Positions 34,001 through 41,813 of a DNA stretch of 64,000 nt are shown here, piece by piece (position 1 is the stretch's first letter; each line of letters starts with the position of its first letter). The stretch covers positions 47,106 to 111,105 of the forward strand of contig JAZKAR010000015.1 of assembly GCA_040389065.1 (NCBI GenBank). The letters run 5' to 3'. Position numbers and translations under genes: made by a program. This DNA is from JAZKAR01 sp040389065. Its GTDB lineage: Bacteria; Pseudomonadota; Gammaproteobacteria; Burkholderiales; Casimicrobiaceae. The notes beneath the pieces are model-generated. The model had not been told where the DNA came from and did no database searches. It saw nothing but the letters and a program-made list of their open reading frames with translations.

Positions 34001-34239
34001 ACACCCGGCATTCCATTTAATGTGGTCTCAATCGGAAAACTTACCAACTGCTCAACCTCTTCAGGCGCTAAACCTTGCGATTCGGTTAATACGGTTACCA
34101 GCGGTTTATTGAGATCAGGGAATACATCTACAGGCGTGCGCCAGGCGATAAAGCTGCCGACAGCCATCATTAAGGCCGCAATAGCCAATACGAATAATCG
34201 ATTGGCTAGACTGAAACGAACAATCCAGTTAAATATCAT
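31084..34239 (-). CDS. czcA: Heavy-metal efflux RND permease, CzcA/CusA family
   Basis: 1051 residues with the twelve-helix RND layout. An N-terminal helix (RLFVLAIAALMMAVGSFIAW) is followed by the PVDVFPDLNKP segment typical of metal RND pumps and large periplasmic loops. GGLAIAIGELVDDAVVDVEN in helix 4 carries the proton-relay acidic residues. A second helical half ends with FGGLISSTLLDTWLTPLIFG. It pumps metal cations from periplasm or cytosol out through the TolC-like partner, driven by protons. Metal specificity is not decided by eye; the helix 4 motif matches neither the canonical CusA copper form nor the DFG-type zinc/cobalt form. It starts 8 bases after the adaptor gene. Confidence 0.93.
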   Translation of the reverse strand: MIFNWIVRFSLANRLFVLAIAALMMAVGSFIAWRTPVDVFPDLNKPLVTVLTESQGLAPEEVEQLVSFPIETTLNGMPGVTRVRSTSGIGLSIVYAEFEWGTDIYRNRQLVAERLALVKEQLPNGITPIMGPVSSIMGEIMLIALPIQTTQTIQDTQSGATQTITSAMQAREYADFILRPRLLSIPGVSQVIPIGGDVRELRIEPDTARMAQFDISLSQIEKALKGFASNTSGGFIDLNSREYLIRNVGRTNRMEDLQGLAVAFREGRPILLNQVAHVRYASALKRGDAGFNTQPAVIISVQKQPSADTVALTRALENALLELKQGLPKGLAAPQILFRQANFIEFSIKNVTEALRDGAILVAVVLFLFLMNGRTTLISLIAIPLSLALSAVVFHLLGQSINVMTLGGLAIAIGELVDDAVVDVENILRRLKQNKENKQNASSALEVIWHASVEVRTGIVYATIIVVLVFVPLFALPGIEGRLFTPLGMAYIVSILSSMLVSMTVTPVLSYFLLPHMKQIETGDSALVAWLKRWDQYLLNWSFPHARGILMGASLAVLLAAASVPFFPRAFLPAFNEGSLVLSVMFNPGTSLAEANRMGTLAESLIQQVPEVIKVGRRTGRAELDEHAEGVHSSEIDVDLKPSARPRETITADIRSRLSVLPAAIAAGQPISHRLDHLLSGVRAQIALKIYGDDLDALRGLSEQLRQQLSGIPGLVDLSIEKQVLIPQIKVRLDYRKAAQVGLNPGEALQALDTLSNGERMAQIIEGNRRYNVVVRLPDEKRSPHDLARVMLDTPAGRLPLSSIATVEESDGPNQVGRENGRRRIVVYANTDGSNMTTITKDIRNVIQSTVLPAGYFISLEGQFQAQEQATRLITGLSLVSLALIFLVLYSRYESTVLALTIMANIPFALIGSIIAMWLAGITLSVASMVGFITLAGIATRNGILKISHYVHLCQFEGERFGTPMIVRGSLERLTPVLMTALVAAFALIPLLLSPEAPGKEILHPVAVVIFGGLISSTLLDTWLTPLIFGMFGKSALEQLVNNASEKVYSS

Positions 34240-34247
34240 GGCTTCCT

Positions 34248-35369
34248 CTATCGAATCTGATTAACGAGAGCAGCACCAGATACCACGACCCGATTGTCTG
34301 CCCCCAGACCTTTGGTTACTACGATGGTGCTGGCATCAAGAGGAATGGTTTCTACAGATTGAGGAATAAGGCGTTCCGCTCCGCTTTTAATCCAAACAAT
34401 GGCCTCATTCGCTGAATTGCGAACAACAGCTTGAGCGGGCAGCAAAACACCTTTGATCTGATCTTTTAGACGAACGATCACCGTTACAGGTTGCCCGACA
34501 GCCAGTACCGATGTGTGCGATGTTGCCCGAAACGTTAGAGGCAATGCGCCATCTTTCAAGCTGCGTGCAGCGCCAAGAAATTGCAGCGTGACTTCAAGGG
34601 CATTTGCTAAACGTGCATCCTGAATGCGGGCAGGTATCTGCGCATCGGTGGTAGTGGCTTCAACAATCGCCTGTTCAGGATCGACAATCTCAAATAACGT
34701 ATCGCGCGGTTCTACCATTTGGCCTGCAAGAACATTCGCTGAAGCAATTACACCGCTTACAGGTGCGCGTAAAGAGTCATGTGCATCTAAGCCATTGGCA
34801 ATAACACGCTCGCGTATTCGGCTGCCTTTCAGCTCGATACGCGTGGCTTCAATTTCTTTACGCGGAATCGTGCCTTCTAAAGCTTCTTGTCGGGCCAGTT
34901 TTCGTTCGAGCAAGCTAATATTAGTTTGCAGTTCAGCGCGTGTTGATTCCTGAATAGCGCGGTCATTTGGATGCAAATGATGATGAATAAACGCCAGAAC
35001 CTGGCCTTTAACTACTTTTTGCCCAGGCAGAGGTAATCCTTTGGGGCCAGGTTCTATCATTCCACTGGCAGGCGCTTGTACACGGCCTCCTCTATTGGGA
35101 TCAATCGCAATACGCCCATTCAACTCTATCGAAACAGGATGCGCTTCGACAAGGCCGACTTGAGTACGAATACCTAAACGCCGTTGAGCACTTTTCGGTA
35201 AACGAATGCTGCCATCGGGTAAACGAGATAATCCCGAGCCTGTCGAAACAGGCGCATTATCCAAATGTTCGCCATTTGGGCCATGTGCACCGGGGCCTGC
35301 CCATGCACCTATAGAAACCAGGCTCACTATAGTGACTAGAAAAGCAAAGGTCATCGATTGAATGTTCAT
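34248..35369 (-). CDS. czcB: Efflux RND periplasmic adaptor (membrane fusion protein), CzcB family
   Basis: 373 residues from the ATG at 35369 (MNIQSMTFAFLV), preceded by AAGGAA; the longer frame to 35468 runs inside the next gene. A signal peptide leads to GPGAHGPNGEHLD, then a lipoyl half (GRVQAPASGMIEPGP), a helical hairpin (AELQTNISLLERKLARQEAL), the second lipoyl half (LRAPVSGVIASANVLAGQMV) and beta-barrel strands. It bridges the inner-membrane pump to the outer-membrane channel. It overlaps the upstream gene by four bases (ATGA), showing translational coupling. Confidence 0.9.
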   Translation of the reverse strand: MNIQSMTFAFLVTIVSLVSIGAWAGPGAHGPNGEHLDNAPVSTGSGLSRLPDGSIRLPKSAQRRLGIRTQVGLVEAHPVSIELNGRIAIDPNRGGRVQAPASGMIEPGPKGLPLPGQKVVKGQVLAFIHHHLHPNDRAIQESTRAELQTNISLLERKLARQEALEGTIPRKEIEATRIELKGSRIRERVIANGLDAHDSLRAPVSGVIASANVLAGQMVEPRDTLFEIVDPEQAIVEATTTDAQIPARIQDARLANALEVTLQFLGAARSLKDGALPLTFRATSHTSVLAVGQPVTVIVRLKDQIKGVLLPAQAVVRNSANEAIVWIKSGAERLIPQSVETIPLDASTIVVTKGLGADNRVVVSGAALVNQIR

Positions 35370-36040
35370 AGCGAATTCCTTGTCGAATTTTTTAGGGCAG
35401 CCTCTGAGGTTCGGGAGCGGCGGCGATTCAAAAAACGCATCACGGCAAATACAAAAAAAACTATGCAACCTATGATTCCGCTGGCAATAGCAATACTTTT
35501 CCAGGGGCTAGAAGAAGGGGGTGATGAATGGCTATTTTGGGGCGCTACAGTGAGAGTACCTTCTAGCAGATCACTGTTATCCTGAGTGAGTACTGTAAAA
35601 ACCAATGCATGCTTGCCAGGTTTTGATAAAGCGTTAAGCAGGCGAGGGTCGGTGACCGAGTAATCACCGTGATCAGCATGAAACTGACTGCTTGCTTTAA
35701 TACCTGCTGCTGCGTCTACTTCAACCTCTACTTCAACTTTGCTACCTTTGTTACTTAGCACGGGCTCATTAGTATCATAGCGATCAATCAGAATCGATAG
35801 TTCATCGTGCTCAAGGGTGGCGACCAGTTCAAAGTTTTCAGAAAAAGTTTCCATACGAGGCTTATCAGATTCACTATGGCTATGCGCCTGATCACCTCCC
35901 GGCGTATCCAGGTGTTCCCCATTTGGGCCGTGTGCGCCTGGCCCAGCATAAGAAACTGACATCAAGAACAGAAAAAAACAGGCTAATACTCTGCTCAAAA
36001 TAGAGTGTGTTACTTTTTGAGTTGAAAAAGAAAATGTCAT
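35366..36040 (-). CDS. Histidine-rich single-span periplasmic protein within the metal-efflux operon
   Basis: 224 residues with a signal peptide (LACFFLFLMSVSYA). The mature N-terminus AGPGAHGPNGEHLDTPGG is nearly identical to that of the adjacent adaptor, and it runs into a His/Ser-rich stretch (DQAHSHSESDK). A beta-rich domain follows (about 70-165) with paired strands such as KVEVEVEVDAAAGIKA, then a C-terminal transmembrane helix (IAIASGIIGCIVFFVFAVM) and a basic tail. It could present metal ions to the adaptor at the inner membrane. It overlaps the genes on both sides by four bases, so it is an integral part of the operon. No named family is recognised. Confidence 0.8.
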   Translation of the reverse strand: MTFSFSTQKVTHSILSRVLACFFLFLMSVSYAGPGAHGPNGEHLDTPGGDQAHSHSESDKPRMETFSENFELVATLEHDELSILIDRYDTNEPVLSNKGSKVEVEVEVDAAAGIKASSQFHADHGDYSVTDPRLLNALSKPGKHALVFTVLTQDNSDLLEGTLTVAPQNSHSSPPSSSPWKSIAIASGIIGCIVFFVFAVMRFLNRRRSRTSEAALKNSTRNSL

Positions 36041-37248
36041 GGAAGAATTCCTTGAGCTTGATTAAGACGGGCGCGTGCAAGACCAAGTGCCGCACGATCA
36101 CGAGCCAGCGTGGCTTCAGCTTCTAATACAGGAGCGCGAGCGCGTAGCCATTCCATTAGGCTTTGATCTCCCAATTCAAACGCTTTTTGAATAAGAGCAG
36201 CCCGAGTTTTGGCAGCCATATGCCGTTCTTCAGAAAGACGCAAGCGTAACTCAGTTTGTTCCAATAGCACTTTCGCTGTTTTTAATTCCGCCAGAATGGT
36301 TTCTGTGGCGATACGTTCTTCTGCAACTGCTGTGGCTATCTCGGTTTGAGCGGCAGCTTCCAGAGGGCGATTTCGGCCTTCTGTCGCAAAAGGAATTTTT
36401 ACAGCCATACCAATCGTACGGATATTGGGGCTAAGGTTTCCGTTCTGCTCCCATCGATAGTTCACACCAACTTCAGGAGAATCACGCCGTGTAGCTGCAA
36501 CGAGTTGTAGGTGCTTTTCTGCACGAAGGCGTGCTGAGTAAGCTGCTAAAAGGCGGGGGTGATGGGTGATGTCAGAAGCAGATTGCACTGCTTCTTCAAC
36601 ATGGGCGGGTAATGTTTTTAAACCGGTTAAAACTTCCCAGCGCGCTAGTGCTTCAACACGCTTGATTTCAGCATCTTGTAACGCACTTTGGGCATTGAGA
36701 GTTTCCTGCCTGGCAAGCAAAGCATCGGCACGCGACAAATCACCTGCTTTGACACGTTTTTTAATATCGGTTTCTAGTGCTTCAGAAGCTTTCACACGCT
36801 TTTTTGCAAGGTCGCACTCTGCTTCAATTGCAACGAGCGCCCAGAGTCGTTCACGAATCTCGCCAGCCAGATTCAGCTTAGAGGCCATCATCGCTGATTC
36901 AGTTTGGGTAGATTCAGCATCTAGCAGCCTATTGCGGGCGCTACGCTGCCCGGGTAACCAGATGGGAGCAGATAAGGATACTTCGTTTTCTTGTGTGCCT
37001 GTTCGCGTTGTCCAGCGATCTTGGCGATTTGCGAGACCAATAGCAGGTACACCTGCAAACAGCGCATTGGCTTGTAAACGGTTGGCTTGAACTTCTTGCC
37101 GTTTGCCTTCAAGCGTGTGAGCAGCTACAGCGCGTTGCCAAGCATGCTCTATTACACTTTTTAAATCGGCATTGAAATTTTGTGCTTGTACGCTGCCGCC
37201 TAGAAAAAAAGCTGCGTATAAGGCAACAACGATAGATCGTTTATGCAT
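36037..37248 (-). CDS. czcC: TolC-family outer membrane channel, CzcC-like
   Basis: 403 residues. A signal peptide (VVALYAAFFLGGSVQAQ) is followed by two repeated long helical segments typical of outer membrane efflux proteins, e.g. HTLEGKRQEVQANRLQANAL and EERIATETILAELKTAKVLL, with strand segments ANALFAGVPAIGLANRQDRW and VGVNYRWEQNGNLSPN. The protein forms a trimeric channel through the outer membrane and periplasm that receives metal from the CzcA/CzcB pump. It is first of the tightly overlapped block, coupled to the next gene by ATGA. Confidence 0.9.
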   Translation of the reverse strand: MHKRSIVVALYAAFFLGGSVQAQNFNADLKSVIEHAWQRAVAAHTLEGKRQEVQANRLQANALFAGVPAIGLANRQDRWTTRTGTQENEVSLSAPIWLPGQRSARNRLLDAESTQTESAMMASKLNLAGEIRERLWALVAIEAECDLAKKRVKASEALETDIKKRVKAGDLSRADALLARQETLNAQSALQDAEIKRVEALARWEVLTGLKTLPAHVEEAVQSASDITHHPRLLAAYSARLRAEKHLQLVAATRRDSPEVGVNYRWEQNGNLSPNIRTIGMAVKIPFATEGRNRPLEAAAQTEIATAVAEERIATETILAELKTAKVLLEQTELRLRLSEERHMAAKTRAALIQKAFELGDQSLMEWLRARAPVLEAEATLARDRAALGLARARLNQAQGILP

Positions 37249-37364
37249 AGCATTTCCTTAAACTCGGTTAATAAAACCCGGTTTAAAGACAATGCCAGAT
37301 ACTCATAGTCAACGCTCATTCACATAAGCGCATAGGGGGAAAAGAGATTGTCCTCGAACCGGAA

Positions 37365-37748
37365 TCAGCTGAGGATGCGGGGAGGCCGCCGAAGGCCTTC
37401 AAGGAAAGTGCTGGTAGGAAAGAGAGGGGCAGATGCCCATACACTAGCTTGAACAGAGGGAAAAACAAAAAACGTAGGCAAAATATTTGCTGATAAGCCT
37501 ATTTCATAAGCAGCCATATGGTGCAGAAAAAGATGATCATTAAAATGCTTTTTAGATGCTTCAGAATCATCATAATGAATAGAATGATCATTGTTATGAT
37601 GGTGGTGGGCAATGCCCTTTTCGTGTTCCATTTCATGCTCAATGGTTTGAGTTAAATGGCTAGTTTCATTCCATACGACCTCTACCGTAGAAGCAAATGC
37701 TTTCCACGGTAGAATCAGCAGCATAAGAACAAGAATGAAACGGCGCAC
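37365..37748 (-). CDS. czcI: CzcI-like exported histidine-rich leader protein of the metal-efflux operon
   Basis: 127 residues. The start MRRFILVLMLLILPWKAFAS is the typical CzcI-type signal peptide. A histidine cluster (KGIAHHHHNNDHSIHYDD) follows in the periplasmic part. The C-terminus FLEGLRRPPRI resembles the conserved ERPPR tail of CzcI family members. In other bacteria this small protein precedes czcCBA and modulates its metal-dependent expression. The gene lies 116 bases upstream of the channel gene, as expected. The symbol rests on layout and position, not on a database match. Confidence 0.72.
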   Translation of the reverse strand: MRRFILVLMLLILPWKAFASTVEVVWNETSHLTQTIEHEMEHEKGIAHHHHNNDHSIHYDDSEASKKHFNDHLFLHHMAAYEIGLSANILPTFFVFPSVQASVWASAPLFPTSTFLEGLRRPPRILS

Positions 37749-37931
37749 AAAAAAACCTCATAAAGTGAGATGTATATAAAGTAAGTGAAGCACGTTCTTT
37801 TTTGAATGTAGACATACTGCTATGTAATACGGTCGTTTTTAAGGTTGGCTTAATGACTGTTTTATCTAAACTAACAAAGACCTTCTCAAAACAAGTAACT
37901 GTTAGAGCAAGTCTTAACTTCTATAAGTAAA

Positions 37932-40298
37932 TTAACCCGGTATTGGTTTTATGCCTACTTCAATTGCATCCTCTACGTTTTCTAACCATATAAAATGAAG
38001 CTGTTTCTGAGTTTCTATTGGAATTTCAATCAAATCTTTTTGATTGCGTTTCGGTAGCATGATGGTTGAAATACCTGCTCTTAATGCTGCTAAGACCTTT
38101 TCTTTAATTCCTCCTACCGGTAATACTAAGCCTCTAAGGCTGATTTCTCCTGTCATCGCTACTTTGTGATGAATCGGCTGCCCTGTGAATAAAGAGGCTA
38201 ACGCAATAAACATCGCCACGCCTGCACTAGGGCCATCTTTAGGAATTGCACCTGCGGGCACATGTATATGGATATCAACTTCAGCGAAAATGGAAGAAGC
38301 AATTCCTAATTGTGCTGTTTTGGATTTGACCAAGGTAAGCGCTGCCTGAGCGCTTTCTTTCATAACATCACCCAACTGACCCGTAAGAATCAGTTTGCCG
38401 GTTCCTGCTGTAGAGGCCGCTTCGATAAAAAGAATATCGCCTCCTGTAGGTGTCCAGGCTAATCCTGTTGCTACACCTGGTAAGCTTGTTCGTAATGCCA
38501 TTTCGCTTTCAAATTTCGAGGGGCCTAAAATCTCTTGAAGGTCAGATGGAAGAAGCGTTGTTTCTTGAAGTGTTTCATCTGCAATTTTCATGGCGACATA
38601 ACGCATACAATGACCTATTTCACGCTCTAACTGACGAACGCCTGCCTCACGCGTATAGCTATGAATAATGGTTTGTAAGGCTTCTTCAGAGAGGGTGCAT
38701 TGCTCTGTTTTTAGGCCATTTGCTTTAAGCTGCCGATCTATTAAGTAACGCTTGGCAATTTGCATTTTTTCATTGTAGGTATAGCCTGGTAGGTCTATAA
38801 CCTCCATTCTATCGCGTAGCGGGCCAGGAATATCATCAAGCACATTTGCCGTAGCAATAAACATCACTCTGCTTAAATCAAATGGAACCGCCAGATAGTT
38901 ATCGCGAAATGACGAGTTTTGCTCAGGGTCAAGTACCTCAAGCAATGCAGCGGAAGGGTCTCCATGAAAGCGAGAAGAAACTTTATCCACTTCATCTAGC
39001 ATCATCACGCAATTGCGTTGCTCTGCTTTGCGAATACCTTGAATAATGTTACCGGGCAAGGCGCCGATATAGGTTCGACGGTGACCTCGAATTTCAGCCT
39101 CATCATGCACTCCACCAAGTGAAATACGTGTAAATTCTCTACCTGTTGCGCGAGCAATGCTTTGCCCTAAGGAGGTTTTTCCTACTCCGGGAGGGCCAAC
39201 AAAGCAAAGAATAGGGCTACGCCCTTCGGGGTTAAGTTTCTGAACAGCAAGGAATTCTAAAATACGCTGTTTAATACGTTCCAATCCAAAATGATCTGCT
39301 TCTAGAATTTCCTTAGCTTTTTTTAAATCAATGTCTTGATGTTCAGGTAAGCTCCAGGGTAATTCGGTTAACCATTCTAGATAGCTTCGATTAATCGAAT
39401 ATTCCATACCCGATGAATCAGATAAACGTTCTAGGCGTTTTAATTCCTTTTGCGCTTGTTTTTCAACATCGGGCGGCATTTTTGCCTTTTGAATCGCTTC
39501 TGCTAATTGCTTAATTTCATCTGAAGCAGTATCTGAATCGCCTAACTGATCTTGAATCGTTTTCAACTGTTCGCGTAATAAAAATTCACGTTGCTTGCCT
39601 TCTAGCGTTGCACGGGTTTTTTGATCTATTTCTTGCGAAAGCTTTAATATTTCAATACGGCGTGTTAATTGATCAAGAATTTTTTCTAGCGCTGCATCAA
39701 TATCAACAGCCTCTAGCAATTTTTGTTTTTCTGTAATATCTACATCTAGAAAAGTAGAAACAAAATCTGCTAATAATGTGGGCGATTGAATCGTTTGAAT
39801 TAGTTTAGTCAGCTCTTCTGATACTTCTGGCATTAATACAAATAGCTCTGTTGCACGCTCGCGTATTTTTAATCGTAGCGCTTCAGTATGAGGTGAAAAA
39901 GTAGTGGGTTCATGTAGTTTCTCAATATGGGCAGCGATAAAAGGCAACCCTCTAACAGGCATTAGCAGTCGAAAGCGTTCTACGCCTTGGCAAACAACAT
40001 AATGTTCTTTGTTTGAAACGTGTACGTAACGCGCAATTTTGGCGACAGTTCCTACAGAATAAAGGTCGCTATAGCCCGGTTGTTCTAAATCAGGGTCTTT
40101 TTGTAAAACAAGGCCAATATGCGACTCTCTTTTCAGCGCATATTGCAGAGCTGCTAGCGATGTTTCGCGACCCACCGTAATAGGAATCACCATTTGTGGA
40201 AATAACACCAAATTCCGCATAGGTATAAGGGGAATTCCATCGTGTGGAAGATCAACCAGTGTAGGTTCAGTAGATGAAAGATTAGTAGACATAACCAT
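37932..40298 (-). CDS. lon: ATP-dependent protease Lon
   Basis: 788 residues, standard for Lon. The N-terminal substrate domain starts at GIPLIPMRNLVLFPQMVIPI. A coiled region leads into the AAA+ module with Walker A GPPGVGKTSLGQSIA and Walker B NCVMMLDEVDK. The protease domain has the catalytic serine in KDGPSAGVAMFIAL and the lysine in GGIKEKVLAALRAG. It degrades damaged and regulatory proteins in the cytosol. No clpX is visible upstream, which often accompanies lon. ATGs at 40298 and 40292 are both possible. A copy of the palindromic element lies in its promoter region. Confidence 0.97.
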   Translation of the reverse strand: MVMSTNLSSTEPTLVDLPHDGIPLIPMRNLVLFPQMVIPITVGRETSLAALQYALKRESHIGLVLQKDPDLEQPGYSDLYSVGTVAKIARYVHVSNKEHYVVCQGVERFRLLMPVRGLPFIAAHIEKLHEPTTFSPHTEALRLKIRERATELFVLMPEVSEELTKLIQTIQSPTLLADFVSTFLDVDITEKQKLLEAVDIDAALEKILDQLTRRIEILKLSQEIDQKTRATLEGKQREFLLREQLKTIQDQLGDSDTASDEIKQLAEAIQKAKMPPDVEKQAQKELKRLERLSDSSGMEYSINRSYLEWLTELPWSLPEHQDIDLKKAKEILEADHFGLERIKQRILEFLAVQKLNPEGRSPILCFVGPPGVGKTSLGQSIARATGREFTRISLGGVHDEAEIRGHRRTYIGALPGNIIQGIRKAEQRNCVMMLDEVDKVSSRFHGDPSAALLEVLDPEQNSSFRDNYLAVPFDLSRVMFIATANVLDDIPGPLRDRMEVIDLPGYTYNEKMQIAKRYLIDRQLKANGLKTEQCTLSEEALQTIIHSYTREAGVRQLEREIGHCMRYVAMKIADETLQETTLLPSDLQEILGPSKFESEMALRTSLPGVATGLAWTPTGGDILFIEAASTAGTGKLILTGQLGDVMKESAQAALTLVKSKTAQLGIASSIFAEVDIHIHVPAGAIPKDGPSAGVAMFIALASLFTGQPIHHKVAMTGEISLRGLVLPVGGIKEKVLAALRAGISTIMLPKRNQKDLIEIPIETQKQLHFIWLENVEDAIEVGIKPIPG

Positions 40299-40333
40299 TA
40301 TAATTCTTTCTATTTTGCTTGAAATAGTATTTC

Positions 40334-40439
40334 TTAAAAGTTACGCAGTTGATCTCTATCGATGTGTAGGCAACTTGCCGTACTCTGTGTACTTTCAGCG
40401 CTGCCACGCCTTGATAGCATTCAACTACATAACTTCTAA
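40334..40439 (+). mobile_element. Palindromic MITE-like element, copy 7
   Basis: 106 bases from TTAAAAGTTACGCAGTTGAT to TTCAACTACATAACTTCTAA with the core GGCAACTTGCCGTACTCTGT. It begins about 35 bases upstream of the lon start codon, so it probably lies within or next to the lon promoter. Confidence 0.88.
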
Positions 40440-40783
40440 TTGCTTTAGTGCATTAACTTTCAACGCAGTGCTAAGAGCTATATTGGGATAAAATTCTTTA
40501 CTCCAAGCCCGTGACACTTAGCAGCCATCGTATAAAACTCGTTGATTATTCAAGCATTCAAAATGGATTTTTCAGAACCAAGGTGATGTGTTTTTTTATT
40601 ATAAATCAATGATTTTTAATGGAATTTTAGATGGTTGGCGTGTGGCTATACCCGTAATCTGTATCGGGTAGTTATAGGAGTAATGTAAAAACGCTCTAGC
40701 AGCTTTAGGCATTAGAGCGTTTTTTTGGATGTCGATACTCTATACGGAAGAGAGTATGAAATGGCGGCGCTTTGCTAGCGTGT
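40440..40783. other. Gap between lon and folB
   Basis: Besides the terminator at 40687-40727, this 344-base stretch has no coding frame. It may hold the lon promoter, read on the minus strand, but no clear -35/-10 pair was identified with confidence. Confidence 0.5.
40687..40727. terminator. Bidirectional terminator after folB
   Basis: AAAACGCTCTA pairs with TAGAGCGTTTT, with A and T tracts on the two sides. On the minus strand the T tract follows the stem, about 60 bases after the folB stop. Confidence 0.85.
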
Positions 40784-41143
40784 TTACGCTGTTCTATTCC
40801 GCTCTATACAAACGGCTGCTTTGTCTACATTAGGCAAAATTCCAGGTTTGTAAACTTCAACTTTTACCCAGTGAATAGGGTACAGTTCAAATAAGCGTTT
40901 TGAAATAGTTTCAGCTAAATATTCAAGTAATTGGCAACGATGATTTGCAAGCCATTCTTTTAAATCTTCAACCACCGCGGCATAATCGATAGTGCCTTCA
41001 AGCTGATCGTTTTGAAAAGCTTCTTGCGTAGTAGAGATGCCCATATCAAGATGAACAATAATGTTTTGAGCCTGTTTTTGCTCCCATTCAAAAACACCAA
41101 TAATGGTAGACAGTTTAATACCGTGAATCTTAAGTAAATCCAT
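40784..41143 (-). CDS. folB: Dihydroneopterin aldolase
   Basis: 119 residues, standard length. IHGIKLSTIIGVFEWEQKQ opens with the conserved glutamate region, TIDYAAVVEDLKEWL is the substrate-binding segment, and LLEYLAETISKRLFE and VEVYKPGILPN complete the signature. It makes 6-hydroxymethyl-dihydropterin and glycolaldehyde in folate synthesis. It lies 85 bases after queD on the same strand; both enzymes handle pterin-type compounds derived from GTP, which may explain the pairing. A terminator follows. Confidence 0.93.
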   Translation of the reverse strand: MDLLKIHGIKLSTIIGVFEWEQKQAQNIIVHLDMGISTTQEAFQNDQLEGTIDYAAVVEDLKEWLANHRCQLLEYLAETISKRLFELYPIHWVKVEVYKPGILPNVDKAAVCIERNRTA

Positions 41144-41227
41144 GATGTGAAAATCCCTTAAACTTTATTTTTATAAAATGAATGTGTGAATCATCAGTAA
41201 GCAGTTAAGGTTTAATGAGTTGTTTTG

Positions 41228-41677
41228 CTAAAGGGTAGGCCTGTTGGCATCTGCCCAACAATTAGGAGTTTCATAAAGCCTAATGCGCTCAAGCTGAAGA
41301 TGGTTTCCATACGTGTCTTGATAAACAGCATTTAGAATTGAAAATGCTTTTTGTGCCAGATTTTCTGCGGTAGGTACGCAGTCTAGAACAACAGTTTTAT
41401 GATCAGGCAGACTATTCAAAAAGTTTGCGACTAACGTATCTTCACGATATACAAGAAATGCATGATCCCAAATGTTAACGAGATGCTGTTGCGCTAAGGT
41501 TTTTACATCAGAAAAATCCATTACCATACCATTAGCAGGATCACCCTTCGAGTCAATAATGTTACCAGAAAGCGTAATTTCGATAGCATAACGATGACCA
41601 TGCAAATGACGGCATTGGCTACGGTGGTCAGGAATTCTGTGTCCTGCATCAAACTCCAGGCGTCGAGTAATAAGCAT
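41228..41677 (-). CDS. queD: 6-carboxytetrahydropterin synthase (QueD family)
   Basis: 149 residues. FDAGHRIPDHRSQCRHLHGH holds the three zinc-binding histidines and the catalytic cysteine, MVMDFSDVKTL the conserved Asp/Phe strand, and VPTAENLAQKAF the T-x-E-N motif. The enzyme turns 7,8-dihydroneopterin triphosphate into 6-carboxytetrahydropterin on the way to queuosine. A 6-pyruvoyltetrahydropterin synthase is the closest alternative. The short neighbour folB on the same strand fits the shared GTP-derived pathway. Confidence 0.88.
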   Translation of the reverse strand: MLITRRLEFDAGHRIPDHRSQCRHLHGHRYAIEITLSGNIIDSKGDPANGMVMDFSDVKTLAQQHLVNIWDHAFLVYREDTLVANFLNSLPDHKTVVLDCVPTAENLAQKAFSILNAVYQDTYGNHLQLERIRLYETPNCWADANRPTL

Positions 41678-41813
41678 GGGAATATCGTAATAAAAAAAGA
41701 AGTTTATTATAACGTGTTAAGTGATCTGCCCTAAATTTTTTTAAAACATGTAGAACTTAACTGCATGGCTTCTACATATTTAGTTATCCCAAGTTTGCGA
41801 AGCCTATCCCTTC

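Noticed and set aside
41752..41784. Possible eleventh palindromic-element remnant (GAACTTAACTGCATGGCTTCTA)
   Set aside because: It resembles one end of the family but lacks the core and the other end, so it was not counted.
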